In this document: one piece after another, positions 31,643-38,996 of the stretch
How the letters are laid out: every line of letters starts with the position of its first letter
Numbering within the stretch: the first letter of the stretch is position 1
DNA from: Clostridiales bacterium
GTDB lineage: Bacteria; Bacillota; Clostridia; Christensenellales; Aristaeellaceae
NCBI GenBank assembly: GCA_004556985.1
Contig: SFFC01000004.1
Coordinates: 1 to 42,696 of the forward strand
Direction of reading: 5' to 3'
DNA length: 42,696 bases
The notes under the pieces: model-generated
Seen by the model: the letters and a program-made list of their open reading frames with translations, nothing else
Told to the model about the DNA's origin: nothing
The model's database searches: none
Made by a program: the position numbers and the translations under genes

Positions 31643-33226
31643 TCAGCCGTAGAGCTTGCGGTACTGACCGGGGCTCAGGCTGGTTTCCTTTTTGAATGTC
31701 TGGGTGAAGTGCTTGAGGTCGTTGTAGCCGACGCGGGTGCAGATCTCCGCAACCGGCAGGTTGGTCTGCTGGAGCAGCTCCTTGGCGTGCTCCATGCGCA
31801 CGCGCGTCAGGTATTTGACAAAGCCCTCGCCCGTCTCCTTTTTGAACAGCGCGCTGAAGTAGCTGGCGGAAAAGCCCGCCGCCTCGCAGACCTGCTCCAG
31901 CGTGATCGGCTCGCTGTAATGCTGCTGAACATACTGCCTGGCCACGCGGATGGGCCGCGTCGCGCCGTTGCGCTGCTGCTCCAGCAGCAATTCGATCTCA
32001 CAGGCGGCCAGGGTCCGCAGCGCATCAAACAGCCTGTCGATCCGCCCGGCATGGCGGCACTCCGCCCGGAACGCGGCGAGCTTTCCCTCGCGCCCGGCGA
32101 TATCCGGCCGGCTCAGGAGAATCCTCGCCGCCTCGAGCACGAGGCCGTCGACCTCCGCGCCGCGCATGACCCGCGCCGTGCGCACCTGCGCCTCCAGCGC
32201 GTTCGCCGCCTGCGTCGCCCGCTGCACGTCGAGCTGATGGCTCTCCATGACCGCGCGCCAGGGAGCCAGCAGCATGGAATAATCCGCGCCGGAGGCCGCC
32301 GGCAGCTTCTCCAGCATCCGGCCCGTCCCCTCCGTCAGCCGCTCCTTCGCCGTCAGCGCGGCGGTCTCAAACGCGCGCGGCAGCGCCGTGGGATCCTCCG
32401 ACGCCGGGCTGACGGCCAGGGAAAACTCGACATGCCCGAACATTGCCTGCTGCGCCTGAAGCTGATTGAGGCAGCCGCGCAGCCGCTGGCGCACGGCCTT
32501 GAGCTGCCCGGCCTCAAAGCACAGCAGCATGGCGCCCACGCCCTCCTCAAAGCGCATGACGGCGCTGCGGCACAGCGAGGAGAGCTCCGTCTCAAAGAGC
32601 TTTTCCGCCTTCTCCCCGATGATAGGGAGCGAGGCGGCGGAGAAGCGGCCGGGCGCATAGTCCATCGTCAGCAGCGCGAGCTGCACGAGGCCGCCCTCCG
32701 CGCGGAAGCGATAGGCCTCCCAGAGGTGCTCCGGCGACGCGTCGGTCAGCCGGCCCGCCATCAGATCCTGTATCAGCCGGCTCTGCAGCTGCTGCTGATC
32801 CTCCAGGCTGCTGCGGCGCAGCGCCTCGACCTCGCTGGCCGAGCGGCTCAGCTGTCGGCAGCGCTCTGCGAGCTTTTGCAGCGTCGCCATCAATTCCTGC
32901 CGGTTGATCGGCTTGAGGAGGTAATCGCCGACGCCGAAGCGGATTGCGCTCTGCGCATATTCAAAATGCGCGTAGCCGCTGATGATGACGATCCCCAGCG
33001 CCGGGTTTTCCTGCTTGGCCCGCTCGATGAGCTCCAGCCCATGGCAGCCCGGCATCCGAATATCCGTGATCAGGATATCCGGCCGCTGCGCCCTCACCAG
33101 CTCCAGCGCCTCCAGGCCGTTGGCCGCCGTGCCCGCCAGCTCCATGTCCAGCGCGTCCCAGTCGATGAGCATCTGAATCAGGCTGCAGACCCGGGCCTCG
33201 TCGTCCGCGATGACAACCTTCAGCAT
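31643..33226 (-). CDS. Response regulator with AraC-type DNA-binding domain (YesN type)
   Basis: A 527-aa regulator. The receiver domain (1-120) has the acidic pocket VIADDE, the phosphoacceptor Asp55 in ILITDIRMPG, and the Lys of YLLKPIN. A long middle part (about 130-420) without recognised motif follows, as in YesN-type proteins. The C-terminal AraC domain has both helix-turn-helix units: TLEQVCEAAGFSASYFSALF and PVAEICTRVGYNDLKHFTQTF. The start is the ATG at 33226 behind GGGGAGGGGAG; the longer frame to 33286 covers the promoter. It probably activates the upstream rbs-type operon, its own operon, or both. Confidence 0.92.
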   Translation of the reverse strand: MLKVVIADDEARVCSLIQMLIDWDALDMELAGTAANGLEALELVRAQRPDILITDIRMPGCHGLELIERAKQENPALGIVIISGYAHFEYAQSAIRFGVGDYLLKPINRQELMATLQKLAERCRQLSRSASEVEALRRSSLEDQQQLQSRLIQDLMAGRLTDASPEHLWEAYRFRAEGGLVQLALLTMDYAPGRFSAASLPIIGEKAEKLFETELSSLCRSAVMRFEEGVGAMLLCFEAGQLKAVRQRLRGCLNQLQAQQAMFGHVEFSLAVSPASEDPTALPRAFETAALTAKERLTEGTGRMLEKLPAASGADYSMLLAPWRAVMESHQLDVQRATQAANALEAQVRTARVMRGAEVDGLVLEAARILLSRPDIAGREGKLAAFRAECRHAGRIDRLFDALRTLAACEIELLLEQQRNGATRPIRVARQYVQQHYSEPITLEQVCEAAGFSASYFSALFKKETGEGFVKYLTRVRMEHAKELLQQTNLPVAEICTRVGYNDLKHFTQTFKKETSLSPGQYRKLYG

Positions 33227-33284
33227 CCGTCTCTCCCCTCCCCGTGTATATCCTTCTTCCTCACCTTTATTCCCTGTGAAGAGC

Positions 33285-33314
33285 ATTGTAGCATACTTCC
33301 CGCGGGAGACGCAA
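33285..33314 (-). promoter_or_regulatory. Promoter of the two-component operon
   Basis: Minus-strand TTGCGT (33314-33309), 18-base spacer, TGCTACAAT with TACAAT at 33290-33285, about 59 bases before the ATG at 33226. Confidence 0.65.
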
Positions 33315-33320
33315 CAAAGC

Positions 33321-33350
33321 GGGGCGCCAGCATGCGCTGACGCCCCTTTT
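33321..33350. terminator. Hairpin between the binding-protein and regulator genes
   Basis: GGGGCG-C-CAGC/GCTG-A-CGCCCC with an ATGC loop and one mismatch. The T run lies on the plus strand while the genes are on the minus strand, so on the biologically relevant transcript it is a strong stem followed only by GCTTTG. It probably limits read-through from rbsB. Confidence 0.55.
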
Positions 33351-33427
33351 TGTTCCTGCCCGGACGTTTTTCCGCCTCCGGCCCCCCGCGGAGCCGGACG
33401 GGAAAACCCGGAGGAAATGATCTTCGA

Positions 33428-34318
33428 TTACTTCGTCAGGACGGAGACGCCAGTGTCGGTCACAGCGCCGCCGAGGCTCTCGCCGTTCAGCGCGCCCACA
33501 GCCGCCTTGACGCCCTCGTAGCCCATGACGTCCGGATTCTGCGCCATGGTCGCCAGCAGGTAGCCATCCTCGATCAGGCCGAGGATCGCGTCGGACTTGT
33601 CAAAGCCTACGCCGACGATCGCGTCGCTGCCGGAGGCCTTGATCGCGTTGCCCGCGCCGGTGGTGGAGCCTTCGTTGCAGCCGAAGATGCCGACGACGCC
33701 CTGGGTGATGTAGTTCTCCGCGATGGACTGGCTCTTCGCCGCGTCGCCCTCGCCGTACTGGGTCTCCATCAGGGTGAACTCAGTGCCCTCGAACGCGGAG
33801 CGGAAGCCTTCCTCACGCATGACGCAGGAGTCGGTCGCCGCGTTGACGTTGATGATGCCGATGCTGCCGGAGGTGACGCCCATCTCGGTCAGCTTGGCGA
33901 GCATGGTCTCACCGGCAGTCCGGCCAGCAGCCTTGTTGTCGGTGGAGAAGGTGGCCTCCGCCTCGACGTTCGCCGGGGAATCGACATAGACGATCTTCAC
34001 GCCCTGGGACACGGCGTCCTTGAGCGCAGAGGAGATGGCGTCCGGGCCGTTCGCGGCCACGATGATGGCCTGGTAGCCGCCCGCGACGGCGTTGTTGACC
34101 TGCTCAATCTGCTGGGCGTCATCCTTGGTGTTGGGGGCCATGAAGGTGACGGTCACGCCGAGCTCCTCAGCGGCCTTCTGCGCGCCCTCGTTGAGGGTGA
34201 CCCAGTGCTGGTCGATGGAGTCCATGGTGATCAGGGCGATCTTTTCGCCCGCGGCCAGCGCGCCGGCGGCGCACGCCAGCATGGCGACGGCGCACAGCAG
34301 AGCAATCAGTTTCTTCAT
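33428..34318 (-). CDS. Sugar ABC transporter substrate-binding protein, RbsB type
   Basis: A 296-aa exported protein of the periplasmic binding protein 4 fold. The signal peptide is MKKLIALLCAVAMLACAAGALA (1-22). The mature part starts KIALITMDSIDQHWVTLNEGAQKAA, then QIEQVNNAVAGGYQAIIVAANGPDA and VYVDSPA, all ribose-binding-protein landmarks; GIFGCNEGSTTGAGNAIK and VGVGFDKSDA follow. It supplies ligand to the CUT2 importer encoded upstream. Ligand-contact residues at the VNEGA and DSPAN positions resemble ribose/allose-type proteins, but a hexose is possible given the kinase-isomerase gene downstream. The ATG follows AAGGAGG. Confidence 0.9.
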   Translation of the reverse strand: MKKLIALLCAVAMLACAAGALAAGEKIALITMDSIDQHWVTLNEGAQKAAEELGVTVTFMAPNTKDDAQQIEQVNNAVAGGYQAIIVAANGPDAISSALKDAVSQGVKIVYVDSPANVEAEATFSTDNKAAGRTAGETMLAKLTEMGVTSGSIGIINVNAATDSCVMREEGFRSAFEGTEFTLMETQYGEGDAAKSQSIAENYITQGVVGIFGCNEGSTTGAGNAIKASGSDAIVGVGFDKSDAILGLIEDGYLLATMAQNPDVMGYEGVKAAVGALNGESLGGAVTDTGVSVLTK

Positions 34319-34387
34319 AGTGGGGTTCCTCCTTGATGTTTTTTTATATGCACCGCGGTCTCTCCGCCGCGGCCATATTCTGAAAGA

Positions 34388-35419
34388 TTACTTGGCTTCC
34401 TTGCGGGCCTTCGCCGGGGCCTTGCGGCCGCCGATGCCGCGGCGGAAGACGATATCCAGCAGCACGGCGCCCACGACGATGATGCCGATGACGATGCGCT
34501 GGATGCCGACCGGCGCGCCGGCCATGCTCAGGCCGTTTTCAAGCGTCTGCCAGACCGCAGCGCCTGCGAAGGTGCCCAGCAGCAATCCCGTGCCGCCCAG
34601 CGGGGAGACGCCGCCGATGACGCCCGCGGCCACGCCGTACATCTCGTACACGTTGCCGGCCTCCATATTGCCCATGCCGGCCTGCGCGCAGAGGATGAGG
34701 CCGACGACGAACGCGCAGAACGCGCTGACCAGGTAGGCCTTGGTCACGGTGCTCACGACGCTGACGCCGGAGAGCTTCGCCGCGTCGGCGTTGGAGCCGA
34801 TGGCGTAGATGTGCCGGCCGGTGCGCGTCTTGGAGAGCAGGAAGAAGAAGACGATGAAGATGATCAGCGCGATCCAGAAGGTGTTGTAGACGCCGAAGGT
34901 GCTCCCGTAGTAGAAGAAGTTCTGGAAGGCGTCCGCCGCCTCCTTGCCGATGCCGGAGGAGATGGCGTTCGTGTTGCGGTTGCCGTTGACCATGTAGGCG
35001 ACGCCGCGGCCGACGAACATGGTGCCCATCGTGGCGATAAAGGGCGGCAGTTCAAACTTGCCGACCAGCACGCCGTTGATCAAGCCGACCAGCAGGCAGC
35101 ACAGGAGCGCGACGAGGATCGCGATGAAGACGCCCACGCCCGAGCTCATCAGCGTCGCGGAGATCATCGCGCTCATCGCAACAACGGAGCCGATGGACAG
35201 GTCGATGTTACCGGTGATGAGCAGATAGCTCTGGCCCACGCCGATGAGCAGGTATTTGGACATCGAGCGCAGCAGGTTCAGCACGTTGCGCACGGAGAAA
35301 ACCTGCGGCTGGATGAGGCCGAACGCCACATAGATGACGATCAGGCCGACGAACGCGGTCAGTGCCGCGCCCATGCCGCGCACGGCCATGATCTGCTTGA
35401 ATTTGCTCTTCTTGTTCAT
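34388..35419 (-). CDS. Sugar ABC transporter permease, RbsC type
   Basis: A 343-aa CUT2 permease with about ten hydrophobic segments. Typical RbsC stretches are YLLIGVGQSYLLITGNIDLSIGSVVAMSAMI (about 54-84, with the family GIDLSVGS motif as NIDLSIGS), TMGTMFVGRGVAYMVNG, FLLSKTRTGRHIYAIGSNADAAKLSGVSV and VAAGVIGGVSPLGGTGLLLGTFAGA. It probably works as a homodimer with the ATPase below. Its start overlaps the stop of the ATPase gene (35416-35419). Confidence 0.92.
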   Translation of the reverse strand: MNKKSKFKQIMAVRGMGAALTAFVGLIVIYVAFGLIQPQVFSVRNVLNLLRSMSKYLLIGVGQSYLLITGNIDLSIGSVVAMSAMISATLMSSGVGVFIAILVALLCCLLVGLINGVLVGKFELPPFIATMGTMFVGRGVAYMVNGNRNTNAISSGIGKEAADAFQNFFYYGSTFGVYNTFWIALIIFIVFFFLLSKTRTGRHIYAIGSNADAAKLSGVSVVSTVTKAYLVSAFCAFVVGLILCAQAGMGNMEAGNVYEMYGVAAGVIGGVSPLGGTGLLLGTFAGAAVWQTLENGLSMAGAPVGIQRIVIGIIVVGAVLLDIVFRRGIGGRKAPAKARKEAK

Positions 35420-36960
35420 GCTTGAGCTCCCCCTTCAGCGTTCTGCTGGGCAAATTTGTTTTCAAACCGGGTCGCGAGCGTCAGAATCTCGCTCTGCGTC
35501 GTCTCCCCGGCCATGACCTCGCCGGTGATGCGGCCGTCGCACATGACGATGATCCTGTCCGCGATGCCCATGACCTCCGGCATCTCGGAGGAGACGAACA
35601 TCACGGCGATGCCCTGCTGCTTGAGCTGGTTCATCAGGTTGTAGATTTCGACCTTCGCCGCCACGTCGATGCCGCGCGTCGGCTCGTCGAACATCACCAC
35701 GCGCGAATCCCGCGCCAGCCATTTGCCGACGACGACCTTCTGCTGGTTGCCGCCCGAGAGGTTGCCCGCGTCGACATCCACGCCCGGCGTCTTGATTTTG
35801 AGCTCCTGCACGGCCTTGTCGCACATGGCGTCCTCCTTCGAGGCGCTGACGACGCCCATCGGGTTACACAGCAGATCGAGGTTGGGCAGCGCGATGTTGT
35901 GGCGGATGGAGAGCTTGGTGCAAAGGCCGTCCTTCTTGCGGTCCTCCGGGGCGAGCACGATGCCCGCGCGGATGGCGTCCTTCGGCCCGCGGATTTCCAC
36001 CGTCTTGCCGTCGAGCAGGATCTCGCCGCTCTCCTTGGGGTCGACGCCGAAGATCGCGCGCGTCGTCTCCGTACGCCCGGCGCCCATCAGGCCGGCAAAG
36101 CCGACGATCTCGCCCTCATGCAGCTCGAAGCTGACGTCGCGAACCATGCGCCCGGCGTTGAGGTGGCGAACCTCGAAGACCTTCTTTCCCTTTTCGCAGT
36201 GAACACGCGGGAACTTCTCCTTGATCTCGCGGCCGACCATGTGCGCGATGATCTCGTCAAGCGTCGTGTCGGCGAAGTTCATCGTCGTGATGTACTGACC
36301 GTCGCGCATGATGGTGACGCGGTCGACGATGTGCGCCAGCTCCTCCAGCCTGTGGGAGATATACACGATGCCGCAGCCGTCCGCGCGCAGCTGGTGGATG
36401 ATGCGGAAGAGATCGTCGATCTCGCGGGAGGTCAGGGCGGAGGTCGGCTCGTCCATGATGAGCACGCGCGCGTTGGTGGAGAGCGCCTTGGCGATCTCGA
36501 CCATCTGCTGCTTGGAAACCGGCAGCTCGCCGACGACCTGCCTGGGATCGATGTCGATCTTCAGCTTGCCGAGCACGCGCGCGGCTTCCTTTTCCATATC
36601 CGCGTCCGAGAGCACGATGCCGCGGCACTTCTCCCGGCCCAGGAACATGTTCTCTGCCACCGTCAGATGGCGGCACATGTTGAGCTCCTGGTGGATGATC
36701 GCCACGCCCGCGGCCTGCGCCTGCCTGGGCGTCAGGTTGCCATAGCTCTTGCCGAAGATTTCAAGCGTTCCTTCGTCGCGGGTGTACACGCCGCTGAGGA
36801 TCTTCATCAGCGTCGATTTGCCCGCTCCGTTCTCTCCCAGCAGCGCCATCACCTCGCCCGAGCGCAGCTCAAAGCGCACGTTGTCAAGCGCTTTGACGCC
36901 CGGGAAGCTCTTGCTGATGCCCTGCATGGATACGATGACTTCATTCATCCGGTTGTTCAC
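35416..36960 (-). CDS. Sugar ABC transporter ATP-binding protein, RbsA type
   Basis: A 514-aa double ABC ATPase. The first domain is canonical: GENGAGKST (42-50), LPVSKQQMVEIAKAL and LIMDEPTSAL. The second has the usual RbsA-type variant P-loop GLMGAGRTE with LSGGNQQKV and VMFDEPTRGIDV. It therefore serves as the intact counterpart of the motif-less protein at 29116-30582. The start is the GTG at 36960 with AAAGGGAAAG upstream; an in-frame ATG is four codons on. It is the first gene of the operon, behind the promoter at 37005-37033. Confidence 0.92.
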   Translation of the reverse strand: MNNRMNEVIVSMQGISKSFPGVKALDNVRFELRSGEVMALLGENGAGKSTLMKILSGVYTRDEGTLEIFGKSYGNLTPRQAQAAGVAIIHQELNMCRHLTVAENMFLGREKCRGIVLSDADMEKEAARVLGKLKIDIDPRQVVGELPVSKQQMVEIAKALSTNARVLIMDEPTSALTSREIDDLFRIIHQLRADGCGIVYISHRLEELAHIVDRVTIMRDGQYITTMNFADTTLDEIIAHMVGREIKEKFPRVHCEKGKKVFEVRHLNAGRMVRDVSFELHEGEIVGFAGLMGAGRTETTRAIFGVDPKESGEILLDGKTVEIRGPKDAIRAGIVLAPEDRKKDGLCTKLSIRHNIALPNLDLLCNPMGVVSASKEDAMCDKAVQELKIKTPGVDVDAGNLSGGNQQKVVVGKWLARDSRVVMFDEPTRGIDVAAKVEIYNLMNQLKQQGIAVMFVSSEMPEVMGIADRIIVMCDGRITGEVMAGETTQSEILTLATRFENKFAQQNAEGGAQA

Positions 36961-37004
36961 CCATCTTTCCCTTTGCCGTTTGCGTATCCTGTTCAGATGG
37001 GTTC

Positions 37005-37033
37005 ATTATAAAGCCGCGTTCCCGGGCCAACAA
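37005..37033 (-). promoter_or_regulatory. Promoter of the rbs-type sugar importer operon
   Basis: Minus-strand TTGTTG (37033-37028), 17-base spacer, TATAAT (37010-37005), about 45 bases before the GTG at 36960. Confidence 0.7.
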
Positions 37034-37239
37034 GGGGGCGATCTTTCGATTTCGCGGCGTTTTTTTATCAAATTTATCCAATCAAACGTCTGATCTTTTT
37101 TCCCTTCTGTGCGGCGCAGAGCGTATGCCGGGCGTTTCTGTCCGAGTTTTCGCTCCGGGTTTTGTGCGCTGTGAACGACAGGGCGTCAGGGCCCGTCCTT
37201 CTCCGGCGCCGCGCATAGAAAACGGTTGTCTTTCGGGTG
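37034..37239. other. Divergent intergenic region, no gene seen
   Basis: Between the importer promoter and the small-protein promoter. It should hold the response regulator's binding sites if the two-component system controls the importer, but I see no convincing direct or inverted repeat pair here. Confidence 0.35.
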
Positions 37240-37268
37240 TTGCCTTTTGAAAAGATTTATGCTATGAT
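37240..37268 (+). promoter_or_regulatory. Promoter of the 78-aa protein gene
   Basis: TTGCCT (37240-37245), 17-base spacer, TGCTATGAT with TATGAT at 37263-37268. It leaves an untranslated leader of about 105 bases before the ATG at 37379. Confidence 0.7.
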
Positions 37269-37378
37269 ACCTTTGTGCAGGGGATTTTCCCTTGTAAATC
37301 CTCAAAAAAGGTCAACAATAACCCGTCAGACGGTGTGCATCGCGCATCGTTCTGCCCTTGAAAGGAATCATCATCATT

Positions 37379-37615
37379 ATGAAAAAGCTGATTTGCAAGG
37401 TCGAATACGACACCGAGACCGCCGAGCTGATCAAGAAGCGCGCGCATGGCGCCTTCGGCGATCCCGCCGGCTACGAGGAGACCCTCTACAAGACGCCGGA
37501 CGGCAAGTTCTTCCTCTACGCCTTCGGCGGCGCCGAGTCCCCGTTCACCGCGGAGACCATCAAGCGCATGTCCGCCGCGAAGGCCGACGAGTGGCTCGCC
37601 GCCGAGAAGGCGTAA
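37379..37615 (+). CDS. Small conserved-looking protein, 78 aa
   Basis: MKKLICKVEYDTETAELIKK opens a short acidic, soluble protein with the pattern GDPAGYEETLYKTPDGKFFLYAFGGAESPFTAETI (about 27-62, beta-rich with several aromatic residues) and a C-terminal helix KADEWLAAEKA. I have the impression that similar small proteins are common in Clostridia, but I cannot name a function. It has its own promoter, a long leader and a terminator, so it is a stand-alone, probably well expressed gene. AAAGG lies 12 bases before the ATG; a TTG start seven codons earlier is less likely. Codon use is strongly GC-biased and even. Confidence 0.75.
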   Translation: MKKLICKVEYDTETAELIKKRAHGAFGDPAGYEETLYKTPDGKFFLYAFGGAESPFTAETIKRMSAAKADEWLAAEKA

Positions 37616-37633
37616 GCCGCTTCCGCAGCAAAA

Positions 37634-37690
37634 GAAAAGGCGCATCCCTTCCGCCCGATTCGGGCAGGGGGGGGGGATGCGCTTTTCTGT
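37634..37690 (+). terminator. Rho-independent terminator of the 78-aa gene
   Basis: GAAAAGGCGCATCCC pairs with GGGATGCGCTTTTC (one bulged G), enclosing a loop that contains a second small stem and a run of ten G. Confidence 0.75.
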
Positions 37691-37733
37691 TCAAGCCTTG
37701 TCCAGGGATTGCACTGCTTTGCGGAATCGGCTC

Positions 37734-37771
37734 GTCTCAATCGTAGGCCGCTGCGCAGCCTGCTCTGAGAC
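37734..37771. repeat. Two-stem palindromic element, copy 1
   Basis: Outer stem GTCTCA (37734-37739)/TGAGAC (37766-37771), inner stem GTAGGCCGC (37743-37751)/GCAGCCTGC (37755-37763) with one mismatch and a TGC loop. It has the same spacing as the copy at 42632-42669. Confidence 0.75.
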
Positions 37772-37789
37772 TGCTTTTGCATGGGAGAG

Positions 37790-37837
37790 ACAATAGGGCT
37801 GCCGCCCTATGGCCTGCCTGAGGGATTTCTTCCCTCA
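37790..37837. repeat. Two further short hairpins
   Basis: ATAGGGC-TGCC-GCCCTAT (about 37793-37810) and CTGAGGGA-TTT-TCCCTCAG type (about 37818-37838). With the element at 37734 and the 22-bp repeat at 37838 they form a run of short palindromes filling the space before the SDR gene's end; the last may terminate the SDR transcript. Confidence 0.55.
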
Positions 37838-37859
37838 GACTCCCTTCTTCGCTTCGCGC
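37838..37859 (+). repeat. 22-bp dispersed repeat, copy 2
   Basis: Identical to 4599-4620; follows a hairpin as there. Confidence 0.7.
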
Positions 37860-37888
37860 CTGTATAAGTAGCTCTGTCAGGCTGGAGA

Positions 37889-38737
37889 TTACACGCCGGA
37901 ATACGCGCTGTAGCCGCCGTCCACAGGCAGCACGATGCCGGTCACGAAGCCCGCGGCGCGCTCGTCGACGAGGAAGAGCATCGCGCCGATGAGCTCATTG
38001 AGCTCGCCGTAGCGGCCCATGGGCGTGCCGTTGATGATCTTCTGGCGGCGCGGGGTGGGCGTGCCGTCCGGGTTGAACTGCAGCGCGTGATTCTGCTCCG
38101 TCGCAAAGAAACCCGGCGCGATCGCGTTGACGCGCACGCCGGAGCGCGCCAGGTAGGTCGCCAGCCACTGCGTGAAATTCGAAACGCCGGCCTTCGCCGC
38201 GGAATAGCCCGGGATCTTCGTCAGCGGGCCGAACGCGCTCATCGAGGAGATGTTGATCACGCAGGCGCCCTGCTGCCCCAGCATCAGCGGGGTCAGGAGC
38301 TTGCTGGGCATCCAGGTGCCGCGCAGGTTGAGGTCGAGCTCCTTCTGAATCTCGCTGGCCGGCACGTCAAAGAACGTCGTCTCCCCGCCGTCGGCCATCT
38401 GCTCCTGTGGGACGGTCGCGCTGCGCACGTTGCCGCCCGCGGCATTGATGAGGATGTTGAGCTTGCCGTACTTGCGCTCGACCTCCTCCTTGACGCGCAG
38501 CATCACGGCCTCGTCCGTCACATCCGCGCTGATCGCGTCCGCCTCGCCGCCGCCCGCGACGATCTCGTCGACGACCTTCTGGCAGCGCTCCAGGTTGCGC
38601 CCCAGCACGATGACTGTCGCGCCGCAGGCCGCCAGCGCGCGGCAAAACATGCCGCCGATGCCGCCGTTGCCGCCCGTGACCAGCGCGACGCGCCCGCTCA
38701 GGTCGACATGAAAGGGAATGTCATACTGATATGCCAT
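37889..38737 (-). CDS. SDR oxidoreductase, fructuronate reductase-like
   Basis: A 282-aa short-chain dehydrogenase. The NAD(P) motif is VTGGNGGIGG (20-29), then NAAGG, and the catalytic residues are in NISSMSAFGPLTKIPGYSAAKAG (Ser, Tyr and Lys of the SxnYxxxK set). The C terminus reads GFVTGIVLPVDGGYSAYSGV, which is characteristic of the SDR-type D-mannonate/fructuronate oxidoreductases (B. subtilis YjmF type). It would reduce D-fructuronate to D-mannonate in hexuronate breakdown, in line with the pectin genes at 10775-12239, but no uxuA or uxaC is nearby, so another polyol or sugar acid is possible. The ATG has GAGGAGGAAC upstream. Monocistronic. Confidence 0.78.
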   Translation of the reverse strand: MAYQYDIPFHVDLSGRVALVTGGNGGIGGMFCRALAACGATVIVLGRNLERCQKVVDEIVAGGGEADAISADVTDEAVMLRVKEEVERKYGKLNILINAAGGNVRSATVPQEQMADGGETTFFDVPASEIQKELDLNLRGTWMPSKLLTPLMLGQQGACVINISSMSAFGPLTKIPGYSAAKAGVSNFTQWLATYLARSGVRVNAIAPGFFATEQNHALQFNPDGTPTPRRQKIINGTPMGRYGELNELIGAMLFLVDERAAGFVTGIVLPVDGGYSAYSGV

Positions 38738-38898
38738 ACATGTTCCTCCTCATCCTTCAACCCCTGTTCTTTCGTGGGTTGGCCCGTATGTCCCCGGGAA
38801 CCGGGGCAAACGCGGGAATCCGTAACCTTTCTGTATTTCTCCGCCGCAGGCATAAATCCTTCATTGTTATTTATTTATCTCTGCCCTTTGCGCTGATG

Positions 38899-38927
38899 TT
38901 GAAAAACGCGCGCAAACCCGGTATAAT
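38899..38927 (+). promoter_or_regulatory. Sigma-A promoter of the ABC exporter operon
   Basis: TTGAAA (38899-38904), 17-base spacer, TATAAT (38922-38927), about 70 bases before the ATG at 38997. The 3' half matches the importer promoter at 9628-9656. Confidence 0.8.
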
Positions 38928-38996
38928 AAGCGTGCCTCGCAGCAGCGGGGAATTGCCGCGGATACGAAGGAAGGAAACGCGCGGCAGGGAAGGCGG

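Noticed and set aside
31709..33340. 543-codon plus-strand frame opposite the response regulator
   Set aside because: Spans the regulator gene and its promoter on the other strand; no domain or start signal.
37664..37676. Run of G suggestive of a phase-variable tract
   Set aside because: It is inside the loop and stem of a terminator, not in a coding region or between promoter boxes, so slippage would have no obvious effect on a gene.
37734..37859. CRISPR array or integron-like repeat cluster
   Set aside because: The hairpins differ from each other in sequence and spacing, with no regular repeat-spacer pattern and no cas or integrase gene nearby.
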